Made by a program: the position numbers and the translations under genes. Positions 1 through 6,641 of a stretch of DNA of 12,606 nucleotides are shown piece by piece; positions within the stretch are counted from its first letter, which is position 1; the number at the start of each line of letters is the position of its first letter. The notes under the pieces are model-generated. The model did no database searches and was not told the DNA's origin. It was given only the letters and a program-made list of their open reading frames with translations. This stretch comes from an uncultured Alphaproteobacteria bacterium (GTDB taxonomy: Bacteria > Pseudomonadota > Alphaproteobacteria > CAAHEQ01 > UBA3637): contig CALXTZ010000037.1 of assembly GCA_944391545.1 (NCBI GenBank), forward strand, positions 1 through 12,606, given 5' to 3'.

Positions 1-1200
1 CTTTTTATTTAATTCATACTTCGTCGTCAAATAACGGCTGATCCGGTTGGGAACAGAACCATCTTCCAACGATTTCGGCGAAATTGTCCGTTTGGAAAGA
101 TTCACTTTAAAGACCTGCGCCATTTCTCCGTTCGGATTGTATGTCGTGAAACCGCTGTCAATAAATGTCTGCCACGGTTGCGGATAACCCGGATAAACAC
201 CGTCAAATGCGTTGTTATCGTTGACTTGAATTAAAACAATTTCTTGTCTCGGAGCCAACGGACGCGGAGCCACTTGAGGCGCTTCACCCAACTGACCGAC
301 CGGAATCGGTTTTCCCGTTTGCGCTGCCAAAGAAGCTAAATAATTTTGGTGCGCCTGCCGGACATCTTTGTAGAAATAATAATCGTATTTCTTTTCATTA
401 ACACCCTGCGGCCGACCGTTCGGATCCACACCGAAGTAAGCGTTAATGGCTGTATATTTCGGATTCCATACTTGCGTGTCATACAAATATTTTTGGTCAT
501 CCCACAAGCTGAAAGACGGGCTCGTCGAAGACAACCGAGATCCCCAGTTGTCTTGATTGGCATACAAATCTTTTAAAATAGAATACCCGATATCCCAATC
601 AATTAAATTCGTATTACCGGCATTGCTGTCCGTTGTTTCATTCGTTGTTTCCTGCCGGTCTGTCTGTTGTTCGGAATCAACACCCGTCAAAGTTGCCATA
701 TCCAATAAATCCTGTTCCGACAACTCCTTCATTTCGACAGCATCACTCAAAGCGTATTCCTGGCTCATCCGGTCTGCTTCTGATTTCATTTTATTCCAAA
801 CATTTTGCGGATCGGAAAAATTTTTAGACAACAGATTGACGTTACATTTTTCCAAATCGGACATCCGCCGTTCAACTAACGCCAAATCCACCAAAGTATC
901 CCGGTAATCGTTACTGTCAATCATAGCCTGAACAGCATTTGCCATATTGTGGTAATCCATCGCCGTCAGCAAATCTTTTCGATAACTGGTAGAAGGCGGG
1001 TTAAATACAGGCAACGGATCCGGCGTCGAAATTTCAATTTCAACAGCACGGGGTTTCCAAACCCGATCCTCATTAATGGCCGCTTCCGGCAATTCTTGTT
1101 CTGCCGTTTGTTTTGTTTGTGCCCAAACAGAATCCCCGCCGGCAATCATAACTAAACATAAAACACTTAATCCAATTGTTTGCTTTAAATACGTTTTCAT
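1..1200 (-). CDS. Exported protein of unknown function, C-terminus cut by window edge
   Basis: I read this frame by hand: 400 codons from an ATG at 1200 to base 1 with no stop, so the gene continues off the left edge. A strong ribosome site (AAGGGGAAG) lies just before the ATG. The N-terminus is a clear Sec signal peptide: charged residues, a hydrophobic core at about residues 8-20, then SVWA with likely cleavage before Gln28. The mature part is hydrophilic. It has a likely helical stretch with charged residues (about 95-165), a Gln/Thr/Asn-rich low-complexity linker (about 175-198), an aromatic-rich region (about 200-285, many Tyr and Trp), a Pro-rich stretch (about 298-318) and then a mixed region to the edge. 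One cysteine (Cys119) is in the mature protein. It is the fifth gene of the run of exported proteins, 18 bases after its neighbour. I do not recognise the family. Its place next to VirB5-like proteins hints at a secretion or envelope-complex role, which is inference. Confidence 0.8.
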   Translation of the reverse strand, partial: MKTYLKQTIGLSVLCLVMIAGGDSVWAQTKQTAEQELPEAAINEDRVWKPRAVEIEISTPDPLPVFNPPSTSYRKDLLTAMDYHNMANAVQAMIDSNDYRDTLVDLALVERRMSDLEKCNVNLLSKNFSDPQNVWNKMKSEADRMSQEYALSDAVEMKELSEQDLLDMATLTGVDSEQQTDRQETTNETTDSNAGNTNLIDWDIGYSILKDLYANQDNWGSRLSSTSPSFSLWDDQKYLYDTQVWNPKYTAINAYFGVDPNGRPQGVNEKKYDYYFYKDVRQAHQNYLASLAAQTGKPIPVGQLGEAPQVAPRPLAPRQEIVLIQVNDNNAFDGVYPGYPQPWQTFIDSGFTTYNPNGEMAQVFKVNLSKRTISPKSLEDGSVPNRISRYLTTKYELNKK

Positions 1201-1218
1201 TTTCTTCCCCTTAATCTT

Positions 1219-1941
1219 TTATGATTGTCCGACAATGCTGTTTTTCACAGGCATTGCTTCCATAACGCCCTGCGCCCCTTTCAGCTGCAACCGCTCCGCC
1301 TTAATTTGTTCCAACAACGTTAACAGCTTGTACCACGTAGACAGATACCGATAATTGGCATTCACAGCCCCATATTTATCTTCTTCGGCATTCGTTTGCG
1401 AAAGTTCTTCAACCGTTTTTTGCAATTCTTCCAGTTTCGTATCGAAATAAAGCGCATTCGCCATCGCAGAAATGGCATTTTCCTGTGCAAATTTATTACG
1501 TTTTGCCCGCTCTTTTTGAACACCCTGGGAACTGGTTTCTTCGGAAATCATTAACTCTTTTTCGACGACTTCTGCCGTTTTCCTCGGATTTTTGATATCC
1601 GCCCCCCCTTCTTTCAAAATGGAAATATCCGTATCGGACGCACTTTGAATCGCTTCGATTTCCGGCGGATTTGTTTTTTCAACCGGGCGATCCGTTAAGC
1701 CGGGGCCATCTTTTGACATTGTTTCCTGCAAGGCTTCCCGATTCCCAAAATCAATAACCGCAACCAGTGCCGCAATTATCTGTTGCGCCGTCATACCTCC
1801 CAGAACCGGTGTTGACACAATATCGGAAATGGGCAACGGCGTAATCAGCAGGTCCAAAATGGGGAACGCATTACTGGCATGCGCTTTGGGTGTGTAAAGC
1901 AACGCTGTCAGTATACATCCGAAAAGAAGCGTTTTTTTCAT
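1219..1941 (-). CDS. Small exported helical protein, possibly VirB5/TrbJ-like
   Basis: 240 residues starting at an ATG preceded by GGAGG at good spacing, one base after the stop of the upstream gene (TAG-C-ATG), so translation is probably coupled. The signal peptide ends KAHA with likely cleavage after Ala22, and the only cysteine lies inside it. The mature N-terminus is hydrophobic and Pro-containing (about 25-65) and holds the motif GGMTAQQ (48-54), also found in nearly the same form in the exported protein encoded at 2857-3558. A charged helical body follows, then a C-terminal amphipathic helix (about 190-230, with STWYKLLTLLEQIKAERLQL). A signal peptide, helical body and C-terminal helix are what VirB5/TrbJ pilus-associated proteins look like, but I see no diagnostic motif. 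Function is unknown; a minor subunit of a type IV secretion machine is the best guess from shape and context. Confidence 0.85.
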   Translation of the reverse strand: MKKTLLFGCILTALLYTPKAHASNAFPILDLLITPLPISDIVSTPVLGGMTAQQIIAALVAVIDFGNREALQETMSKDGPGLTDRPVEKTNPPEIEAIQSASDTDISILKEGGADIKNPRKTAEVVEKELMISEETSSQGVQKERAKRNKFAQENAISAMANALYFDTKLEELQKTVEELSQTNAEEDKYGAVNANYRYLSTWYKLLTLLEQIKAERLQLKGAQGVMEAMPVKNSIVGQS

Positions 1942-1942
1942 G

Positions 1943-2860
1943 CTAATCCTCCATTTGTATATCTTGTACCTGCAGGTTCTTGGCTGCTTCCAACTTTAAA
2001 AGCTTTTGTTCCAAAGTAATTTGAAGCATAGTTTCCTGAAGAATATTTTTCAACGCCATTGTTGTTGTCGCAATAGCTTCCGTTTCCGTTTTGACCTCAT
2101 TCTGAGCATTTTTAACAGCCTGAAGCCGACTTTGGAAATCAGCCTTCCCTTTTTCTTTGTAAAGCTGAGAATAAGTCAACGCATCCAATACAATATCGCG
2201 AACCAGCTTTTTACGTTTGTTTTGGATTTTTTCAATTTCCACATCTTCGGCAACCTGCGAATTGCTTTGTGCCGGTTTCATATAAAAGAAATTTTGTTTA
2301 ACGTAATTAATACCGGCTCCCCGGCTGCTTTGTTTTTTATCCAGCCGTTGTTCAGGTGCTTTTGTTTCCTGCTCACGTGCAATCAAAGCCTGCACATCCG
2401 GCGTATCCCCGCGATCATTCGACCCGCTGGAACTGCTGGCAGTCGCAGTGCTTTCTCCCGTTTCTCCGGCAACAAGTTCCTTAAAGTCCTGACTGACCGG
2501 CATTTGACCCAAAGCTTCCTGGGTCGCATTTTTACCTTCTTCGGCCGTGCTTTCGGTATTAATAAAAATTTCTTGAATATTTTTATCGTAAGCCATGATT
2601 TTTTCAAACTCATTCAAGTTCGTCATCAATGACGTCGCCCACCGGCCGTTGTCTTGGACAGACAACAAATCAAGCCCGTAAAGTTCCAAAATCTTATCAA
2701 CAATCATACTGCCACCCGACCCTGCTGCACCGCCGGCCATCGCCCCCGCTGCCGCGCCGACCCACATTGTCGCATCCTCTGTCCGTTGTGCCGAAACCGT
2801 CTGCGCCCCAACCAAGAGCATCATTGAAAATATAAATGGTGCGAAAAGCTCTTTTCTCAT
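1943..2860 (-). CDS. Exported protein with glycine zipper and helical C-terminus, unknown function
   Basis: 305 residues. The ATG overlaps the upstream stop as ATGA, with GGGAG upstream. The signal peptide ends TVSA, with likely cleavage after Ala24. Soon after, residues 32-54 form a Gly/Ala-rich hydrophobic stretch with glycines at 35, 39, 43 and 47, a GxxxGxxxGxxxG glycine zipper of the kind that packs helices in membranes or oligomers. Next come a helical part (about 55-130), a Ser/Thr/Gly-rich linker (about 131-155) and a charged helical C-terminal half (about 200-300) with coiled-coil character. There is no cysteine anywhere. It is the third gene of the five-gene run of exported proteins. 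I do not recognise the family. The C-terminal helical half recalls VirB5-like proteins; the zipper suggests membrane contact or self-association. Both are inference. Confidence 0.85.
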   Translation of the reverse strand: MRKELFAPFIFSMMLLVGAQTVSAQRTEDATMWVGAAAGAMAGGAAGSGGSMIVDKILELYGLDLLSVQDNGRWATSLMTNLNEFEKIMAYDKNIQEIFINTESTAEEGKNATQEALGQMPVSQDFKELVAGETGESTATASSSSGSNDRGDTPDVQALIAREQETKAPEQRLDKKQSSRGAGINYVKQNFFYMKPAQSNSQVAEDVEIEKIQNKRKKLVRDIVLDALTYSQLYKEKGKADFQSRLQAVKNAQNEVKTETEAIATTTMALKNILQETMLQITLEQKLLKLEAAKNLQVQDIQMED

Positions 2861-3558
2861 GACTCACTCCCTTGGCTGCTTGTTCCTTTGGTTGACAACT
2901 GATCCGTCGGCATTGATTCACCAAGAATAGTCGGCATTTTTTGAGCCGCATCCATTGTATTTAATTGTGCATCCAATCGGTTGATTGAATTCAATTTTCG
3001 AGCAATCGGCGGAATATACAACATAAATCCGGAAGCTTTCTCTTGAAAATTCTCGGTCTCTTGAGCTGCCTTTTCATCAATGGCCTCAATGCCTTCATTC
3101 GTTGCAGACGCTTTCATTTGAAGCGCTTTTCCATAGGAGTCTGTCGCCGTAATATGCACAATCGCATTCGAAGCGTCTTTTGCTTTTTGGAACCCCTCGG
3201 GAGTCGATAAGTCCGCCGTTAACAGAGAATCCGTTTTTTCATAAATTTCTTTACGACCTTCCATCCCTTTGCTGGCCGAAGATTTTAATTCTGACAAAAC
3301 AATCGGTTTTGCCTCTTCCGGTTTGACCGATTGACCAACGGTTCCTGTTTCATTTTTAACTTCAGATGTTTCACCCATCGTCTGCATACGATCCAAATCT
3401 TGCCTTAAAGAAAGAAGCATTTGCAAATATTCCAGCAATTGTTGTGCCGTTACGGCGCCACGCAAACTGACCATACCCGGATCAATCGTTGCATGGCCGG
3501 GAGAAACGCTCATAAACGTCAGAAGCAATCCGATCAATAAAGTCTTTTTGTAAGACAT
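2857..3558 (-). CDS. Small exported helical protein, possibly VirB5/TrbJ-like
   Basis: 233 residues. The ATG is preceded by a very strong ribosome site (AGGAGGGG) that straddles the upstream stop, 8 bases after that gene ends; its own stop overlaps the next start (ATGA). The signal peptide (Lys-Lys, a Leu-rich core) ends SPGHA with likely cleavage after Ala23. The mature N-terminus carries GAVTAQQLLEYLQMLLSL (34-51), which matches GGMTAQQII in the exported protein encoded at 1219-1941. The rest is charged and helical, with a hydrophobic patch near 185-200 and a Ser/Gly-rich, probably disordered tail (about 220-233). No cysteine. VirB5/TrbJ-like by size, export and helical content. Function is not established, and a periplasmic or pilus-associated part of a secretion system is inference. 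Confidence 0.85.
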   Translation of the reverse strand: MSYKKTLLIGLLLTFMSVSPGHATIDPGMVSLRGAVTAQQLLEYLQMLLSLRQDLDRMQTMGETSEVKNETGTVGQSVKPEEAKPIVLSELKSSASKGMEGRKEIYEKTDSLLTADLSTPEGFQKAKDASNAIVHITATDSYGKALQMKASATNEGIEAIDEKAAQETENFQEKASGFMLYIPPIARKLNSINRLDAQLNTMDAAQKMPTILGESMPTDQLSTKGTSSQGSES

Positions 3559-3566
3559 GCCCCCTC

Positions 3567-4319
3567 CTAACCGTCTATTTGTTTCAACGCTTCCGTTGAC
3601 ATCACTTCCAAAGAAGACGCTTTCAACAAATTATTAATGTTGATTTGCGACGCGATCAAGTTCAGTGTTTCCGTCTGCGCCGCAACACCTTCCGTTAAGC
3701 TTTCCGGATTGTTTGACATTTGACGAACGGCCGGCAGTTTTTCTTCTTCGAAATTGGCCGTTTCTTCCTGTGTCGCCAACGCCAATGAATAGCTATTCAA
3801 CACAGCCGTCCGACTGGCCATTCGCTGCGCTGTCTTAACACTTTTAATAGCCTGATCCGTCATTTTCGCTACATCCTCCGGATCTTCCGGCATCATCATA
3901 ACTCGTTCAATGTTCCTTTTCAACGTTGCAGCATCACGCACCTCTCCTTTGACGGCTGCTGTCGTCCCGCCTTCAATAATGCCTTGTTCTTGCCCCATAT
4001 ATAAAATCTTTTCAATCATCGGCTTATAATTTTCTTTCTCGGCCGCTTTGACGAACCAATTAAAGTCCCTTAAATAGCTGCCCCATTTCTTTTCCAAATC
4101 CCGTACATCTCCTTGAAGCGTATAAATGGAGCGCGCCGTTGAACCGACGTCAAAAAACTGCAACTGTTGAAGAAGTGTATTCGCACTTTCAAGCGCCGCC
4201 AACGGCTTTTGCGCCGCATCCGTCACATTATAAGCAGCATGCCCGCACGGTGCCAGCATTGTCAAGCCAATTAAAGTCAGTGCACTGATTTTAGAGCGAA
4301 AAGTTTTAAAGAACATCAC
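3567..4319 (-). CDS. Small exported helical protein, VirB5/TrbJ-like, first gene of the exported-protein operon
   Basis: 250 residues from a GTG at 4319, or 249 from the ATG at 4316 that follows it directly. The GGGAGG at 4331-4326 sits 6 bases before the GTG and 9 before the ATG, so either start works; I slightly favour the ATG. The signal peptide ends APCGHA with likely cleavage after Ala28; the only cysteine is inside it. The mature protein is almost wholly helical: Gln/Leu-rich near 35-55 (ANTLLQQLQFF), charged through the middle, and a C-terminal helix with TLNLIASQININNLLKASS (about 215-234). Of the small proteins here this one looks most like VirB5/TrbJ, whose C-terminal helices carry a similar Gln/Asn/Leu pattern. 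A promoter lies just upstream, making it the first gene of the unit. No diagnostic motif is present, so the assignment stays tentative. Confidence 0.85.
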   Translation of the reverse strand: MMFFKTFRSKISALTLIGLTMLAPCGHAAYNVTDAAQKPLAALESANTLLQQLQFFDVGSTARSIYTLQGDVRDLEKKWGSYLRDFNWFVKAAEKENYKPMIEKILYMGQEQGIIEGGTTAAVKGEVRDAATLKRNIERVMMMPEDPEDVAKMTDQAIKSVKTAQRMASRTAVLNSYSLALATQEETANFEEEKLPAVRQMSNNPESLTEGVAAQTETLNLIASQININNLLKASSLEVMSTEALKQIDG

Positions 4320-4351
4320 CGTCTTCCTCCCTTTTATTTGAATTACTTATA

Positions 4352-4380
4352 ACTATATGATATCATATTCTGTTTGTAAA
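4352..4380 (-). promoter_or_regulatory. Sigma70-like promoter for the exported-protein operon
   Basis: Reading the minus strand, TTTACA (4380-4375) is followed after 17 bases by TATAGT (4357-4352). Each box differs from consensus at one position and the spacing is ideal. It sits in the only sizeable gap of the window, about 30 bases before the first start codon of the cluster, and faces the right way. I see no hairpin-plus-T-run terminator for the folD-side operon in the same gap, so some read-through from upstream is possible. Confidence 0.65.
4355..4368. promoter_or_regulatory. Perfect 14-bp palindrome in the promoter, candidate operator
   Basis: ATATGATATCATAT reads the same on both strands. 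It covers the 3' part of the promoter spacer and the first three bases of the -10 box, where a bound repressor would block RNA polymerase. The AT-rich setting makes a chance palindrome fairly easy, so only its position argues for function. Confidence 0.35.
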
Positions 4381-4388
4381 GAAAAGTT

Positions 4389-5264
4389 TTATTCTTTGTA
4401 AAGCATCATATCCAGACCTGTTTTCATTTGATTGCGCGCTGCTTTTAACGTGTTGAAAAGCAGCATGGCTATCGTCATCGGACCGACACCCCCCGGAACA
4501 GGCGTTATGAAAGAAGCAATGTCTTGGACAGCATCAAAATCCACATCTCCGGTAATTTTGCCGTTTTCCTGCCGATTAATCCCGACATCAATGACAACGG
4601 CTCCCTTTTTCACGGCATCTGCCCCAATTAAGTGCGGCACACCGGCAGCCGCTACCAAAATATCCGCCTGACGGCAAACATCCGCCAAATGCGTTGTTTT
4701 GGAGTGCGCCTGAGTCACCGTACAATCTTCCTGGAGTAGTAAATGCGCCAACGGCCGGCCAACCAAAGCCGACCGACCGACAACAACGGCATGTTTACCG
4801 ACTAAAGATGGCACGACTTGTTTAATCAAATACATACATCCCAGCGGCGTGCAAGGAATCATCGCAGGCAATCCGGAGGTCATTTTCCCAACATTAACCG
4901 GATGCAAACCGTCCACATCTTTGATCGGATCAATGCGTTCAATTAAATTTTGCGGATTTAAATGCATAGGCACCGGCAATTGCAACAAAATACCATGAAT
5001 ATCCGGCCGCTTGTTCAACTCATCAATTAAATCCATTATCATGCGTTCAGAAGCCAAAGCTGCCAGGTGATGCACCTCGACCATTACGCCCACTTCCTGC
5101 GCCGCTTTTTGCTTGTTTTTCGCATAAATCAAACTGGCAGGATTATCTCCCACCAAAATAACAGCCAAGCCTGGAGAAAGGCTTGCGCGTTTTATTTCTT
5201 CCGCCAAATTTTTCCGAAAATCTGCTGCTGTTTGTTTTCCGTCAATTATGTGTGTTGTACCCAT
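4389..5264 (-). CDS. folD: Bifunctional methylenetetrahydrofolate dehydrogenase/cyclohydrolase
   Basis: Cytosolic enzyme of one-carbon metabolism. It oxidises 5,10-methylene-THF to methenyl-THF with NADP and hydrolyses that to 10-formyl-THF, feeding purine and formyl-methionine synthesis. At 291 residues it is the normal family length. Visible family signatures are the catalytic Tyr47-x3-Lys51 in SLIYAKNKQKA, QLPVP (95-99), KDVDG (115-119), the Rossmann segment VVVGRSALVGRP (160-171) with the usual GRS and GRP, and PVPGGVGPMT (255-264). The start overlaps the preceding DUF167 gene by 19 bases (ATG at 5264, DUF167 stop at 5248-5246), and a GAGGAT lies a little far upstream, so translational coupling is likely. 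It is the last gene of the upper operon; 69 bases separate it from the exported-protein cluster. Nothing unusual in the sequence. Confidence 0.97.
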   Translation of the reverse strand: MGTTHIIDGKQTAADFRKNLAEEIKRASLSPGLAVILVGDNPASLIYAKNKQKAAQEVGVMVEVHHLAALASERMIMDLIDELNKRPDIHGILLQLPVPMHLNPQNLIERIDPIKDVDGLHPVNVGKMTSGLPAMIPCTPLGCMYLIKQVVPSLVGKHAVVVGRSALVGRPLAHLLLQEDCTVTQAHSKTTHLADVCRQADILVAAAGVPHLIGADAVKKGAVVIDVGINRQENGKITGDVDFDAVQDIASFITPVPGGVGPMTIAMLLFNTLKAARNQMKTGLDMMLYKE

Positions 5265-5560
5265 TGGTTTAAGACATCCTCTATCGTTGCTAACTGAACA
5301 TTTATATGAACCAGCTTACACCGGCTCGTGTGTCCTGTCACTATAAAAATAGAGGATTTTCGGATTTTCAGCTTTTCCGACAAAAAATTCATCAAAGCTT
5401 CATTGGCTTTTCCGTCGACAGCCGGCGCCTGCAAAGCGATTTTTAACGCTTCATTATTCCAAATACCAGCCACAGCTGACCGCCGTGCGCCCGGTTGAAC
5501 CCGGATACTTAAAAGACAACCGTCTTTTTCTTGTTTTATAAACGGATAAGCAGCTGCCAT
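5246..5560 (-). CDS. YggU/DUF167 family small protein
   Basis: 104 residues, typical for the family. The hallmarks are present: VQPGAR (21-26), APAVDGKAN (45-53) with a family-typical tail NEAL, and the G-x2-SR-x-K pattern (Gly76, Ser79, Arg80, Lys82). The biochemical role of this widespread cytosolic family is unknown. The ATG lies inside the end of yggT (25-base overlap), with no clear Shine-Dalgarno site, so it probably depends on ribosomes finishing yggT. Its 3' end overlaps folD by 19 bases. YggT and DUF167 genes are neighbours in many bacteria, and the trio with folD is familiar from alphaproteobacteria (recalled, not checked). Two cysteines (15 and 81) have no evident role. Confidence 0.9.
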   Translation of the reverse strand: MAAAYPFIKQEKDGCLLSIRVQPGARRSAVAGIWNNEALKIALQAPAVDGKANEALMNFLSEKLKIRKSSIFIVTGHTSRCKLVHINVQLATIEDVLNQWVQHT

Positions 5561-5829
5561 AACAAATTTTGTACAAAATAAAGGGCAAACAACAAAACAA
5601 CCGGCGACAAATCCAGTCCGCCCACAGGTTTAACAACACGCCGAATCACATCCAAAACAGGTTCCGTCAACGTATAAAGTGCATTAACAATCTGTGCCAC
5701 CCACGACTTATGCATATTCAGCACACCCGCAGCCATCAGCCAACTGACAATCACAGCAGCAAAAACGACATACGTATACAAATCGATAAACGCCATTAAT
5801 AAACGAATTAACGGAACTAAAATAATCAT
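5536..5829 (-). CDS. YggT family integral membrane protein
   Basis: 97 residues, the length of a single YGGT domain. It has two hydrophobic segments (about 5-35, possibly a hairpin or long helix, and 76-95) separated by the family signature TEPVLDVIRR (55-64) and GGLDLSP (70-76). It is an inner-membrane protein. Members have been linked to osmotic tolerance and, near division genes, to envelope organisation, but the molecular role is unsettled. The start overlaps the rsmA stop (ATGA), and a good GGAGACC ribosome site sits in the last rsmA codons. Its 3' end overlaps the DUF167 gene by 25 bases. Confidence 0.92.
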   Translation of the reverse strand: MIILVPLIRLLMAFIDLYTYVVFAAVIVSWLMAAGVLNMHKSWVAQIVNALYTLTEPVLDVIRRVVKPVGGLDLSPVVLLFALYFVQNLLWQLLIRL

Positions 5830-6641
5830 TTTTGGTCTCCTTGAAGATAAAGTGCCATTTTGCAGAAAGCCTCCACTGGTACATCTTCCGCTCGCAAAGA
5901 AGAATCAATTCCCGCCACTGCACATAACGCTGCTGGATCACCTAAACTTTTCAAACTGGAGCGCAACATTTTACGGCGCTGGCCAAATGCTGCTGCTGTC
6001 ACTTTTTCCATCATTGAAAATGAAACGCCCGGAAAGGGATTCTTTTTAGGTGTTACCCGAACCAATGCCGATGTCACTTTCGGTGCTGGCGTAAAAACGG
6101 ACGGTGGCAAAATCATTTCAACGGACACATCACACAACCATCCGACCAATATGGACAAGCGCCCATATGCATCATCTCCCGGGCCAGCCGCTAATCGATC
6201 CGCCACTTCCTTTTGAAACATGAGGGTCAGGCGCGAAAACAAATGAATTTCTTTAAGCCACTTGACCAACAACACTGTCGACACATTATACGGCAGGTTT
6301 GCCACCACACAAATCTGATCGCCCAACGTCTTTTCATCAAAAGCCAGCGCATCGTCATGAATCAGCGTTAAAGCCGGATAATCCTGTTTTAATTCCTGTA
6401 AAGCCTGTGCACAACAATCATCTTTTTCAATCGCTACCAACCGCGACACACCTTGTTCCAACAAAGCTTGTGTTAACCCGCCTGGGCCAGGCCCCACTTC
6501 TAAAACAACCGTTGGCTGAATACCAGCAAGTGCTATTTTAGCTATTTTATGCAATAAATTTGTGTCCAGAATAAAATTCTGACCCAACGATTTTTTGGCA
6601 CGCAATTCATACCGATTTAAAATGTCTTTTAAAACATACAT
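5826..6641 (-). CDS. rsmA: 16S rRNA adenine dimethyltransferase (KsgA)
   Basis: Uses S-adenosylmethionine to dimethylate the two adjacent adenosines in helix 45 near the 3' end of 16S rRNA (A1518/A1519 in E. coli), a late quality step of 30S assembly. The 271 residues match the family. Visible motifs are KKSLGQNFI (16-24), the SAM-binding EVGPGPGGLT (48-57), an acidic ribose-binding end of strand 2 (IEKD, 71-74), the catalytic NLPYN (115-119), FQKEVADRL (142-150) and F-x-P-x-P-x-V-x-S (183-191). The start codon shares one base with the surA stop (TAATG) and its stop overlaps the yggT start. In many proteobacteria pdxA sits between surA and rsmA; here it is absent. Only a weak purine-rich ribosome site is seen, consistent with coupling. 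Confidence 0.97.
   Translation of the reverse strand: MYVLKDILNRYELRAKKSLGQNFILDTNLLHKIAKIALAGIQPTVVLEVGPGPGGLTQALLEQGVSRLVAIEKDDCCAQALQELKQDYPALTLIHDDALAFDEKTLGDQICVVANLPYNVSTVLLVKWLKEIHLFSRLTLMFQKEVADRLAAGPGDDAYGRLSILVGWLCDVSVEMILPPSVFTPAPKVTSALVRVTPKKNPFPGVSFSMMEKVTAAAFGQRRKMLRSSLKSLGDPAALCAVAGIDSSLRAEDVPVEAFCKMALYLQGDQK

Noticed and set aside
336..907. Overlapping short open frames on both strands near the left end
   Set aside because: They are shadows of the exported protein frame read continuously from 1200 to 1, which has a signal peptide and a strong ribosome site.
2006..2632. Plus-strand 208-codon open frame
   Set aside because: It lies wholly antisense to the exported-protein gene at 1943-2860, has a Phe- and Ile-rich composition typical of an antisense shadow, and shows no signal or family motif.
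4320..4388. Terminator after folD
   Set aside because: No GC-rich hairpin with a T-run is present; the only dyad is the AT-rich palindrome inside the promoter.
5566..5579. Perfect palindrome ATTTTGTACAAAAT just upstream of the DUF167 start
   Set aside because: It lies within yggT coding sequence. About one perfect 14-bp palindrome is expected by chance in a window this size, and no promoter boxes accompany it.
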